Shown: positions 32,260-40,631 of the stretch, piece after piece
How positions within the stretch are numbered: the first letter of the stretch is position 1
Layout: every line of letters begins with the position of its first letter
Origin: Nephthysia sp036513515
GTDB taxonomy: Bacteria > Chloroflexota > Dormibacteria > Dormibacterales > Dormibacteraceae
DNA: 64,000 nt
Reading direction: 5' to 3'
NCBI GenBank assembly: GCA_036513515.1
Contig: DATBYW010000029.1
Span: 1 to 64,000 of the forward strand
The notes under the pieces: model-generated
Seen by the model: only the letters and a program-made list of their open reading frames with translations
Database searches by the model: none
Told to the model about the DNA's origin: nothing
Program-made: the position numbers and the translations under genes

Positions 32260-33972
32260 CTAGTAGGTTCTCGCCTGAGGCTCCCAGTTCGTCATTCGCA
32301 CCGGCCGGTACTCCAGGCGCGGTGGCCCGTCCGCCTCGTAATGGGCCACGGTGTGAGCGAGGAATCTCTTGTCGTCCCGGTCCGGGAAGTCGCGACGGGC
32401 GTGTGAGCCTCGTGACTCCTCGCGCGCGAGCGCCGAATGGACGATGGTCTCGGCCCCGTCGAGCATGAACTCGAGCTCCAGGGCGCTCACCAGCTCGGTG
32501 TTGAAGGTGCGGCTCCGGTCGTCCAGCCGGGCCCTCTCGAAGCGACGCCGGAAGCGTCCCAGCTCCTCGGAGAGCTCCTTCAAGCCCTCGCGGGTCCGGA
32601 AGACGCCCGCCCCGCGGTCCATCGCCCGCTGCAGGTCTTCGCGGATCTCGCCCATCCGCTCCCCGTCACCCTGGCGCTGCAGGTAGGTCGTCTCCAGGCG
32701 CCTTCTTTCGTCTTTCACCAGACCGGAGACGGGGTTGGCGGTGGGCGCCCGAACGTCGGCGGCGTAGCGCGCGGCCGCGCGGCCGGCGGCCGCCCCGAAG
32801 ACCAGGCACTCCGGCAGGGAGTTGGAGCCCAGCCGGTTGGCGCCGTTGAGGCCCACGTTGGCGCACTCGCCAGCGGCGTAGAGCCCGGGCATCGGTGTGG
32901 CGCCACTGACGTCGGCGTCGATGCCACCCATCATGTAGTGCTCCACCGGCCGAACCGGGATTGGCTCCTTCACGATGTCGATGCCCATGTACTCGTGGCC
33001 CAGCTCGCGCATGAAGGGCAGCTTCCGGTCGATCGTCTTTTCACCGAGGTGACGGACGTCCAGCTCCATGAAGTCGCCGTAGGAGCCGTGGAAACCTCGC
33101 CCGGCCTCGAACTCGGTCACCATGGCACGCGAGATGATGTCGCGGGGCCCCAACTCCATCTTGCTGGGGACATAGCTGCTGAGGAAGCGGTCCCCCTCGG
33201 CGTTGATCAGGTAGCCGCCCTCGCCCCGCACCGCCTCGGTGATCAGGATCCCGGTGCTCGGCATGCCGGTGGGATGGAACTGTACGAACTCCATGTCCTT
33301 GAGACCGACCCCGGCCCTGTAGGCCAGCGACATCCCGTCGCCGGTGCAGATGTTGCCATTGGTCGTGAAGGCGAAGATGCGGCCGTTGCCCCCCGTCGCC
33401 AGGATCACCGCCCTGGCAGCAATGGGCTGGACCTGGCCGGACCGGATGTCGAAGCCGATCACGCCCTCGCAGCGCCCGTCCTCGACGATCAGGGAGGTCA
33501 CGAAGAACTCGTCGAAGCGCTGGATCTGCTCGTACTGCAGGGAGGTCTGGAAGGCCGTGTGGAGCATGTGGAAGCCGCTCTTGTCGGCGGCGAAGCAGGT
33601 CCGCCAGGTCGTCATGCCGCCGAAGGGCCGGACGCTGATGCGGCCGTCCGGCTCCCGGCTCCAGGGACAGCCCCAGTGCTCGAGCTGCACGACCTCCAGC
33701 GGCGCCTCTCGGACGAAGATCTCAACCACGTCCTGGTCCGCCAGGTAGTCGCTGCCCTTGATCGTGTCGAAGGCGTGGCTGTCGAAGCTGTCTGGCTCGC
33801 GAAGGACCGCCGCGCAGCCGCCCTCGGCGGAGACCGTGTGGCTTCGCATGGGGTAGACCTTCGAGGCCATCGCCACGCGGAGGCTGGGATCGGTCGAGAC
33901 CACGGCGATCGCGGCCCGGATCCCCGCCAGACCACCGCCCACCACCAGGACGTCGCAGCTGGGGATTTCCAC
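32260..33972 (-). CDS. frdA: fumarate reductase / succinate dehydrogenase flavoprotein FrdA
   Basis: 570 residues from a GTG. Contains the FAD fold DVLVVGGGLAGIRAA, covalent FAD histidine in RSHTVSAEGG (His45), HPTGMPSTGILITEAVRGEG, EHYMMGGID and GANRLGSNSLPECLVFG. With frdB, frdC and frdD it forms an E. coli/mycobacterial-type quinol:fumarate reductase, although direction in vivo (succinate oxidation or fumarate reduction) cannot be read from sequence. A TAGCAT ends 7 bases before the GTG, again a leaderless arrangement. Confidence 0.92.
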   Translation of the reverse strand: MEIPSCDVLVVGGGLAGIRAAIAVVSTDPSLRVAMASKVYPMRSHTVSAEGGCAAVLREPDSFDSHAFDTIKGSDYLADQDVVEIFVREAPLEVVQLEHWGCPWSREPDGRISVRPFGGMTTWRTCFAADKSGFHMLHTAFQTSLQYEQIQRFDEFFVTSLIVEDGRCEGVIGFDIRSGQVQPIAARAVILATGGNGRIFAFTTNGNICTGDGMSLAYRAGVGLKDMEFVQFHPTGMPSTGILITEAVRGEGGYLINAEGDRFLSSYVPSKMELGPRDIISRAMVTEFEAGRGFHGSYGDFMELDVRHLGEKTIDRKLPFMRELGHEYMGIDIVKEPIPVRPVEHYMMGGIDADVSGATPMPGLYAAGECANVGLNGANRLGSNSLPECLVFGAAAGRAAARYAADVRAPTANPVSGLVKDERRRLETTYLQRQGDGERMGEIREDLQRAMDRGAGVFRTREGLKELSEELGRFRRRFERARLDDRSRTFNTELVSALELEFMLDGAETIVHSALAREESRGSHARRDFPDRDDKRFLAHTVAHYEADGPPRLEYRPVRMTNWEPQARTY

Positions 33973-33979
33973 CGCAGCT

Positions 33980-33985
33980 ATGCTA
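33980..33985 (-). promoter_or_regulatory. candidate -10 of the frd operon
   Basis: On the reverse strand TAGCAT is followed by 7 bases and the GTG start of frdA; no Shine-Dalgarno is present between them. Confidence 0.4.
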
Positions 33986-34151
33986 TCTCGGCTGGCGATT
34001 CGGGCTGGGAGCGCCGGCTCCAGATCAGCTTGCCCCAGGCCCCGGCCCAGGGTGCCCCATCACGGCGGAGCAGTTCGTGAAGGTCCTCTACCGCCACACC
34101 TCAGAGCACCTCACCCACCGGTGCGCCGCACTCGGCGGCTGAGTGGACGTA

Positions 34152-34550
34152 TCAGACGGGTACGGCCGTGGGTTCGAGCTGCGCGGCCAGTACCTCGTCG
34201 ATCCGCGGCGGAGAGTAGCGCTCTCCCTTCAGGATCTTTCCGTCAGGCCGCCTCACGACCTCCGGATCACCCTTCGACATGTTCGAGCGGTGGATCTCCT
34301 TGAAGACCGGCTCGAGGTCGATCCCATAGGTGACCGCCGCACCGTAGACGACGCAGAGGAGGTCCCCGAGCGCATCCGCGATGCACACCAGGCTCCTGGC
34401 TTCACCCGCGTTCCTGAACTCTGCGAGCTCCTCTTCGATCAGGAGCACACGAAGACGGTGCGCGACCTCCCCGGGCCAGGTCGGATGCTCGTTGTGAGGG
34501 AGCCCGAAGCGCTCGTGGAACTCACGCACCATCAGCTGCTCGTCGTTCAT
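34152..34550 (-). CDS. MazG-like / phosphoribosyl-ATP pyrophosphohydrolase-like protein
   Basis: 132 residues, all-alpha NTP pyrophosphatase fold. The metal-binding pattern appears as LRVLLIEEELAEFRNA and, later, VCIADALGDLLCVVYGAA (E-x-x-E...D-x-x-x-D). Family members remove pyrophosphate from non-canonical nucleotides. Stand-alone gene with a GC hairpin (34571-34587) in its upstream region. Confidence 0.8.
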   Translation of the reverse strand: MNDEQLMVREFHERFGLPHNEHPTWPGEVAHRLRVLLIEEELAEFRNAGEARSLVCIADALGDLLCVVYGAAVTYGIDLEPVFKEIHRSNMSKGDPEVVRRPDGKILKGERYSPPRIDEVLAAQLEPTAVPV

Positions 34551-34570
34551 ATGTCCTCCTACCGAGCCTC

Positions 34571-34587
34571 GCGGCGCTCCGCGCCGC
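34571..34587. terminator. GC hairpin between psuG and the MazG-like gene
   Basis: GCGGCGC (34571-34577), loop TCC, GCGCCGC (34581-34587): perfect 7-base stem. On the reverse strand it lies downstream of psuG and upstream of the MazG-like start; a terminator for psuKG is the simplest reading. Confidence 0.4.
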
Positions 34588-34740
34588 TGCGCAGGCCCGA
34601 AGCCAATCGGCGAACTGAACCGCCGAGATCACCCCCAACACCCTCAGATTCCACCCCTAGTCTATGACCTTAACCCGGCCCACGCCCAACCCTGATCCAG
34701 CCCGGCGCGATGCTGGTAGGGCGGGCGGCCCACCGGCCGC

Positions 34741-35658
34741 TCACGCTGATGTGCCGGTTGAGGAAGTGCCGCGGGTCTCGGAGTCCCAGGCCACGGCGCA
34801 GTCGGCTGCGACCGCCGCATTGTTGGCCAGAAGCGCGACGTTCACCTCGACCGCCCGACCGGCCGAAAGCTCGGCGACCCGGCCGAGAAGGGCCGGCGTG
34901 GCCTCCGGTCCGGAAAGCGGCCCGATCTCGGCGATCGCCTGCTCCACGATCCCAGCCGCGCCGAGCAGCTCTTCGGGAGGCGGGATGGCGATCACGGCGC
35001 CCCGGGAGCCGAACGCCCAGGCGGAGGCGAGGGCGAGAGCCACCTGGACGGGGCTGTCGGCGCGACCGGGAACCGCACACCCGCTGTGCCTGGAGTAGAA
35101 GGCGGGGAACTCATCGCAGCGGTAGCCGAGCACCGGCACCGCCAGGGATTCCAGCCGCTCCAGGGTGGCCGGCACGTCGAGCACCATCTTGACACCCGCG
35201 CAGAACACAGCCACCTGCGATCGCGTCAACTCGAAAAGGTCGGACGACACGTCGTCGAGCTGGCCCCGGTGAACGCCTCCGATTCCTCCGGTGGCCAGGA
35301 ACCGGATCCCAGCGAGCGCGGCTGCGCGCAGCGTGCCCGCCACGGTGGTGGCGCCGTCCGCGCCGGAGGCGGCGGCGATCCCGAGGTCCCGGGAGCCGAG
35401 CTTGCGGACGCTTCTATCCGGGTCCGCGAGGGACTCGATCTCCGCCTCTGTCAGGCCGATCCGCAACCGGCCACCCAGCATGGCCACGGTGGCCGGGGCC
35501 GCGCCCCGCTTCCTGATGATGCCCTCACAGCGCAGCGCCGACTCCAGGTTCCAGGGCGCGGGCAATCCCTGGGCTATGACCGAGCTCTCCAGGGCGACCA
35601 CGGGCCGCCCATCGGCGAATGCGGCGCGAACCTCTTCGCTGAGCTCGATCGCGGTCAC
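34741..35658 (-). CDS. psuG: pseudouridine-5'-phosphate glycosidase
   Basis: 305 residues. Splits pseudouridine 5'-phosphate into uracil and ribose 5-phosphate. Family signatures: VALESSVIAQGLPAPWN, ATVAMLGGRLRIGL, TTVAGTLRAAALAGI, FLATGGIGGVHRG and the SDLFELTRSQVAVFCAGVK region. The GTG start overlaps the psuK stop by 4 bases. Length is normal (about 300). Confidence 0.93.
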   Translation of the reverse strand: MTAIELSEEVRAAFADGRPVVALESSVIAQGLPAPWNLESALRCEGIIRKRGAAPATVAMLGGRLRIGLTEAEIESLADPDRSVRKLGSRDLGIAAASGADGATTVAGTLRAAALAGIRFLATGGIGGVHRGQLDDVSSDLFELTRSQVAVFCAGVKMVLDVPATLERLESLAVPVLGYRCDEFPAFYSRHSGCAVPGRADSPVQVALALASAWAFGSRGAVIAIPPPEELLGAAGIVEQAIAEIGPLSGPEATPALLGRVAELSAGRAVEVNVALLANNAAVAADCAVAWDSETRGTSSTGTSA

Positions 35659-36497
35659 GGCCGTGCCCCCAGCCTGGTCACCGCCCGAGCCGCGACCAGC
35701 ACCGCCCGTCCGCCGGCCTCCAGCGGCGGGCTGCCTTCCAGATAGGCGGCGCAGAAGGCGGCTGCGAAGGCGTCGCCGGCGCCGGTGGGATCGACTTCCT
35801 CGACCACCGGGGCCGGTATCCGCCGGCCCATGACGGTGCAGCCGCGCCTGCCCAGCTTCACGATCAGGATCTTGGCGGCCGTTCGCGCCTCGGGAGCAAG
35901 CGCCGCCACCTCTCGCTCCGTGGCGAACAGCAGCTCAGGGGCCAGCGCCAGGAGGTCACCTGCCATCCTGGCCGCCCCGTGGCGGCCGAGATCGCCCGAG
36001 GAGGACAGGTCGACCGAGATCAGACCTCCCCGGGCTCTCACAAGCTCGGCGGCCCTACGAGCCGCAGCGCCGAGCGGCTCCAGGAAGAGGGCGTAGCCGG
36101 GAATGTGCAGGAGCCGCACTCCTTCCAGCCACTCTTCGCGCACCTGCTCCGGCCGCAGCAGCGTGCTTGCCCCGCGCTGCCTGGCAAAGGTCCGCTCTCC
36201 TTCCGGCCCTACCAGTACCGCTATCACCCCGGTCGGCTCCTCCCCGATCACGGCGCGAACCTCGACTCCCCCCAGCTCGAGCTCGGCCACCAGGCGATGG
36301 CCGACCGCGTCGTCGCCGATCCGGGTCAGCAGGCGGGCCGGCTCACCCAGGCTGGCGGCCCAGGCGCAGAAGTTGGCGGCCTGGCCACCGCCCGCGATTT
36401 TGATCTGGGCCTCCTGGTCGTCGTCGACCCGCCACGGCCCCTCTGGAGCGATCGTCACGTCGAGCACGAGCTCCCCGATGGCGGCCATCAAGATCAT
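35655..36497 (-). CDS. psuK: PfkB-family kinase, probable pseudouridine kinase
   Basis: 280 residues of the ribokinase fold: GGGQAANFCAWAASLGE at the N-terminal substrate site, KLGRRGCTVMGRR, and the C-terminal signature VDPTGAGDAFAAAFCAAYLEG with the catalytic Asp. Coupled directly to psuG, which fixes the likely substrate as pseudouridine released from RNA turnover. Sequence alone would not separate it from other PfkB sugar kinases. Confidence 0.82.
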   Translation of the reverse strand: MILMAAIGELVLDVTIAPEGPWRVDDDQEAQIKIAGGGQAANFCAWAASLGEPARLLTRIGDDAVGHRLVAELELGGVEVRAVIGEEPTGVIAVLVGPEGERTFARQRGASTLLRPEQVREEWLEGVRLLHIPGYALFLEPLGAAARRAAELVRARGGLISVDLSSSGDLGRHGAARMAGDLLALAPELLFATEREVAALAPEARTAAKILIVKLGRRGCTVMGRRIPAPVVEEVDPTGAGDAFAAAFCAAYLEGSPPLEAGGRAVLVAARAVTRLGARP

Positions 36498-36565
36498 GGA
36501 AGACTAGCCGCCTGCCGGCTGTTGGCGCTCCTATTGGGCAGACGTCTTTGCAAAGGGATGGAAGG

Positions 36566-38188
36566 ATGACAGCTGATCGACTCCCTCGCGGCCAGCTCGT
36601 GCTGGCCACCATCGGAGTGATGTTGGCCCTGCTGCTGGCCTCCCTGGACCAGACCATCGTGGGCACCGCGATGCCTCGCATCGTCTCGCAGCTGAACGGG
36701 CTTGATTACTACGCCTGGGTCACGACGGCCTACCTGGTCACCTCTACGGTCGTGGTTCCAATCGCCGGCAAGCTCGGCGACCTCTTCGGCCGCAAGCCCT
36801 TCCTGCTCCTGGGAATGGTCGGATTCGTGGCGGCCTCCGCCCTCTGCGGCCTCTCCCAGAACATGTTGGAGCTCGTGCTTTTCAGGGGCCTCCAGGGACT
36901 CTTCGGCGGCCTGCTCTTCGCCTCGGTGTTCACGGTCCTGGCCGACATCTTTCCGCCCCAGCAGCGAGCCCGCATGCAGGGGCTTTTCGGTGGCGTCTTC
37001 GGCCTTTCATCGGTGATCGGGCCGACCATCGGCGGCTACCTGACGGACATCGGGGATTGGCGCTGGGTCTTCTACGTCAACGTCCCCATCGGAGTGCTGG
37101 CGGTGGCCGCGGTGGCCAGCGCCCTTCCCTACGTCCGCTCGAGGGCGACCTGGCGGGACATCGACTTCGTCGGCTCGATCGTGCTGTCGGTCGGCCTGGT
37201 GCCGCTCCTGATCGCGCTCTCAATCACCCGCGACCACGCCTGGACCTCCCCCGAGGTCATGGGCCTGCTCGGCTTCTCGGTCCTGGCGCTCGGGGCCTTT
37301 TTCTTCATCGAGCGCCGCGTCTCGCAGCCGGTGATTCCGTTCGACCTCTTCCGCAACAACGTTTTCGGGGTGACGGTGCTGGTCGCCTTCTTCAGCGCTT
37401 TCGGAATGTTCGGCACGATCATCTTCGTCCCGCTCCTCTACCAGGGCGTGCTGGCGATCAGCGCGACGAACTCCGGCCAGCTGCTGACCCCGATGATGTT
37501 CGGGCTGCTCGTCTTCAGCACCCTCGCCGGGCAGCTGATGACACGGATCCGCTATTACCGCTTCATCAGCACGGTGGGCATGGCGGTGATGCTCGTCGGC
37601 ATGGTCCTGCTGGCCCAGGTCGGCGTCCACAGCAGCCGCTGGGAGGTGGTGCGCGACATCGTCATCGTGGGCGCCGGTCTCGGACTCAGCTTCCCGGTCA
37701 CCTTCACCGCCGTCCAGAGCGCGCTGCCTCGCGAGCTGATCGGGGTGGCCACCAGCCAGATCCAGTTCTGGCGCAACCTGGGCGGGACGGTGGGCACGGC
37801 AGTGCTGGGCTCGATCCTCGCCCGCGACCTGCCGGGCGCGATCCAGCGCCGGCTGGCCGAGCAGCACCTCCCGGCGCAGTTCAAGCTGCCCGTGAACGTC
37901 TCCGGGAGCCCGCAGTCGCTCTTCGACCCCAACCGCCTGGCCCAGCTCAGGGCTTCGGTCCCGCCCCAGGCGGCGCCGATCTTCGACCGCGCGATCGAAG
38001 CCGTCCGCGCAGGCCTCGCCGACACCCTCCACACGCTCTTCCTCCTGGCGGCCGTGATCCTGGTGGTGGCACTGGTCGCCAGCGTCTTCCTGCGCGAGGT
38101 CCCCATCACGGACCGGATGACACCCCCGGCCGACGAGCCGCCCGCGCCAGAAAAGGCCGAGCCCGAGCGAGAGCCGGTCACCGCCTGA
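36566..38188 (+). CDS. DHA2-family (EmrB/QacA type) major facilitator exporter
   Basis: 540 residues from the ATG with AAAGGG 9 bases upstream. About 14 membrane spans; family motifs are LLASLDQTIVGTAMPRIVSQL in helix 1 (the motif D1 segment), GKLGDLFGRKPFLLLGM (motif A) and GPTIGGYLTDIGDWRWVFYVN (motif C) shown here in part. Proton-driven efflux of lipophilic drugs or cell products. Stand-alone; divergent from psuK. Confidence 0.92.
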   Translation: MTADRLPRGQLVLATIGVMLALLLASLDQTIVGTAMPRIVSQLNGLDYYAWVTTAYLVTSTVVVPIAGKLGDLFGRKPFLLLGMVGFVAASALCGLSQNMLELVLFRGLQGLFGGLLFASVFTVLADIFPPQQRARMQGLFGGVFGLSSVIGPTIGGYLTDIGDWRWVFYVNVPIGVLAVAAVASALPYVRSRATWRDIDFVGSIVLSVGLVPLLIALSITRDHAWTSPEVMGLLGFSVLALGAFFFIERRVSQPVIPFDLFRNNVFGVTVLVAFFSAFGMFGTIIFVPLLYQGVLAISATNSGQLLTPMMFGLLVFSTLAGQLMTRIRYYRFISTVGMAVMLVGMVLLAQVGVHSSRWEVVRDIVIVGAGLGLSFPVTFTAVQSALPRELIGVATSQIQFWRNLGGTVGTAVLGSILARDLPGAIQRRLAEQHLPAQFKLPVNVSGSPQSLFDPNRLAQLRASVPPQAAPIFDRAIEAVRAGLADTLHTLFLLAAVILVVALVASVFLREVPITDRMTPPADEPPAPEKAEPEREPVTA

Positions 38189-38215
38189 GGCCAGTTCCTT
38201 GACCCGGTTCCGGGC

Positions 38216-39247
38216 TTAGAGGAGGATGCGGCCGTCCTGCATGATCTGGCGGCCGTCCGCGTAGACGTCGGCTCGGCTGGCCAGGACGTCGACGTGTGTG
38301 CCGCAGTCCCAATCGGCTCCCGTCTCGGAGCCGTAGGGGTCGCCGAAGGCGACGTGCACCCCCGGGAACTTCTCGTCCTGCAGGAAGTTCCCGATGATTC
38401 GCTTCAGGCCGACGTTGGTGCCGATCGCGAACTCGCCGGCGCGGTTGGAGCAGGGACTCTGATCCAGGTAGGCGACGATCTCCGCCTCGATCTCGGGATG
38501 GCCCGGCATGCTCGCCGACACCACCCGACCTTCCTTGATTCGGATCCGGACCGGCTCCTCGAAGAGGTGGTATCTGGCCGTGAAGTGGTCTCCCATCTCC
38601 TCCCCGACAAGCAGACCGTCCAGCGTCCAGGGGGCGGTGAAGACCTCCCCCTCCGGCAGGTTTCCCCAGCGGCCCTGCTCGTGGTAGCGCCCGTCGCTGG
38701 GGATCCAGCGCCTCTCCCCGGAGAACGTGGCGGTCAGTTCGGTGCCCAGCCTGGTCACGACCTCGATGCGCGAGGCCTCCCTGACCACGTCATAGACGCG
38801 CCTGGTGACCCGGTAGACCTCCTCGTAGTCGACGGCCATGCCGTCGAGCATCAGCGCGCGGTCGATTCCGATCATGTGCCCGTGCCGGCATTTGAGGCGA
38901 TCCGTCAGCAACCTGAGCATCGGCTGCCGGAAGGCCAGCTCGCCGGGTAGGCCCTCGCCGATGAAGAAGGAGGCTGTGGGCTTGAACCGCAGTATCTCCT
39001 CGGCCAGCGCCCGAGGAAACTCCCGTGCCGGACGAGCAACCCAGTCCTCCATCATCCAGCTGAGCACGTCGGCGCCGGCCTCCGCCGCCTCTTCCTCGAT
39101 GGCCTCGGCGATGTCCACACGGCCCCGATCCTTGACCACCGCGACCCTGTCGCCGTCGTGAATCCCGAGACAGGTTCGGACCGCGTTGCGGGCGCCCGCG
39201 GCGTACTCCGGCAGCACGGAAAAGAGAGTAGCGAGGTGGAGGTGCAC
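38216..39247 (-). CDS. M29-family metallo-aminopeptidase
   Basis: About 343 residues from a GTG at 39247; an upstream start at 39340 would add 31 residues that look non-coding and would overlap the promoter of the divergent gene. Peptidase M29 features: FTAPWTLDGLLVGEEMGDHF and SNRAGEFAIGTNVGLKRIIG (metal ligand Glu), EKFPGVHVAFGDPYG with His, and DCGTHVD near the C-terminus. A CTTATAT box lies about 17 bases before the chosen start. Expected cytoplasmic aminopeptidase for peptide turnover. Confidence 0.82.
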   Translation of the reverse strand: MHLHLATLFSVLPEYAAGARNAVRTCLGIHDGDRVAVVKDRGRVDIAEAIEEEAAEAGADVLSWMMEDWVARPAREFPRALAEEILRFKPTASFFIGEGLPGELAFRQPMLRLLTDRLKCRHGHMIGIDRALMLDGMAVDYEEVYRVTRRVYDVVREASRIEVVTRLGTELTATFSGERRWIPSDGRYHEQGRWGNLPEGEVFTAPWTLDGLLVGEEMGDHFTARYHLFEEPVRIRIKEGRVVSASMPGHPEIEAEIVAYLDQSPCSNRAGEFAIGTNVGLKRIIGNFLQDEKFPGVHVAFGDPYGSETGADWDCGTHVDVLASRADVYADGRQIMQDGRILL

Positions 39248-39350
39248 ATTTCCGGCCGCTGGGATATAAGATGGCGCGTCGGCGCGCGGGGGCTTCCCGG
39301 TATGCCCATCCGGCCTCCGTGAGCCATCGCCCATGCCCAAGGAGGGGGCA

Positions 39351-39638
39351 ATGCTGAACTACGTGGACAAAGTGCTGGTCTGCCGGGACTGTAGCCGGGA
39401 GTTCATATTCTCCGCCGGCGAACAGGAGTTCTATCAGTCGCGAGGGCTCCAGCATGAGCCACGCCGCTGCCCCGATTGTCGCAACGCCAGGCGCCAGCAG
39501 GACGGTGCAAGCCGTCCGGGCCGCGTCATGCACGACGTGATCTGCAGCAACTGCGGCAAGTTGACGCAGGTGCCATTCGTGCCGACCGGGAGCCGGCCCG
39601 TCTACTGTCAGGACTGCTTCCAGACGGCAAGGCGCTAG
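39351..39638 (+). CDS. double zinc-ribbon protein
   Basis: 95 residues from ATG with AAGGAGGGGG immediately upstream. Two ribbons: CRDC (about 13-16) with CPDC (about 41-44), in the context EFIFSAGEQEFYQSRGLQ that is typical of the probable zinc-ribbon family, and CSNC with CQDC in the second half. Likely nucleic-acid or protein binding. Widespread small protein in Chloroflexota and Actinobacteriota; function unknown. Confidence 0.8.
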   Translation: MLNYVDKVLVCRDCSREFIFSAGEQEFYQSRGLQHEPRRCPDCRNARRQQDGASRPGRVMHDVICSNCGKLTQVPFVPTGSRPVYCQDCFQTARR

Positions 39639-39686
39639 CGGCGCAGGCCGCGGCCGGCCCCCGGCTGGCGCCGGCCCGCCCGGGTG

Positions 39687-39692
39687 GATAAT
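39687..39692 (+). promoter_or_regulatory. candidate -10 for leaderless deoC mRNA
   Basis: GATAAT ends 7 bases before the ATG at 39700, with no Shine-Dalgarno in between; the predicted transcription start coincides with the start codon. Confidence 0.5.
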
Positions 39693-39699
39693 CGATCCC

Positions 39700-40623
39700 A
39701 TGGCCACGGCGGTTACGCTCGCCCATCTTGGATCGCTGATGCGCGGCGTGCGCACCGTTGACCAGGTGGGTGCCGAGGAGCGCGCCGCCTCGCTCAGCAA
39801 GCGCTCGATCAAGCGCTCCTCCAAGCTCTGGGCCCTGGACCTCGCCATCCGCTGCATGGATCTCACCACGCTGGAAGGAGCCGACACGCCGGGCAAGGTG
39901 GCCGCGCTGTGCTCCAAGGCGATCCGGCCGCAGCCCGGCGACGCCTCGATCCCGAGCGTGGCGGCGGTCTGCCTGTACCCCTCGCTGGTGGCGGAGGCCA
40001 CGCGCCATCTGCGGGGCAGCGGAGTCCGGGTGGCCAGCGTGGCGACCGCCTTTCCCTCCGGCCAATCGTTCCTCGACGTGAAGGTTGCGGAGGCCCGCCA
40101 GGCCGTCGCCGCCGGCGCCGACGAGGTGGACATGGTGATCGACCGAGGCGCCTTCCTTTCGGGTGACTACCAGAAGGTCTACGAGGAGATCGGAGCGGTC
40201 AAGGAGGCCTGCGAGCCGGCTCACCTTAAGGTGATCCTGGAGACCGGGGAGCTGGGCACTTACGACAACGTCCGCCGGGCCAGCATCCTGGCCATGGCAG
40301 CTGGAGCCGATTTCATCAAGACCTCGACCGGCAAGGTGCAGCCGGCCGCGACGCTTCCGGTCAGCCTGGTGATGATGGAATCGATCCGTGACTTCCACCA
40401 CGAGACGGGCCGCCTGGTCGGCTTCAAGCCGGCCGGCGGGATCCGGACCTCGAAGGTGGCGATCGCCTACCTGGTCATGCTCTGGGAGACGCTGGGAGCG
40501 GAATGGATGACCCCCGAGCGCTTCCGGCTGGGCGCCTCGAGCCTGCTCAACGACGTGCTGATGCAGATCTCCAAGGAGCGCAGCGGCAGCTACCAGTCCG
40601 ACGACTACTTCACCAAGGACTGA
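39700..40623 (+). CDS. deoC: deoxyribose-phosphate aldolase
   Basis: 307 residues, longer at the N-terminus than E. coli DeoC and closer in size to the animal-type enzyme. The Schiff-base lysine is Lys207 in DFIKTSTGK; EVDMVIDRGAF and KVILETGELG carry the other active-site residues, and GFKPAGGIRTS the phosphate site. Cleaves deoxyribose 5-phosphate to acetaldehyde and glyceraldehyde 3-phosphate. Followed after 8 bases by an aldehyde dehydrogenase that could oxidise the acetaldehyde. Confidence 0.94.
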   Translation: MATAVTLAHLGSLMRGVRTVDQVGAEERAASLSKRSIKRSSKLWALDLAIRCMDLTTLEGADTPGKVAALCSKAIRPQPGDASIPSVAAVCLYPSLVAEATRHLRGSGVRVASVATAFPSGQSFLDVKVAEARQAVAAGADEVDMVIDRGAFLSGDYQKVYEEIGAVKEACEPAHLKVILETGELGTYDNVRRASILAMAAGADFIKTSTGKVQPAATLPVSLVMMESIRDFHHETGRLVGFKPAGGIRTSKVAIAYLVMLWETLGAEWMTPERFRLGASSLLNDVLMQISKERSGSYQSDDYFTKD

Positions 40624-40631
40624 GACAGCCG

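Noticed and set aside
32437..34080. 547-codon + strand frame opposite frdA
   Set aside because: Antisense shadow; frdA is unambiguous on the other strand.
33990..34142. Open stretch on the + strand ending ITAEQFVKVLYRHTSEHLTH..., resembling the end of a DinB-type or similar protein
   Set aside because: No start codon and only about 50 residues; may be the remnant of a decayed gene, but too little to call.
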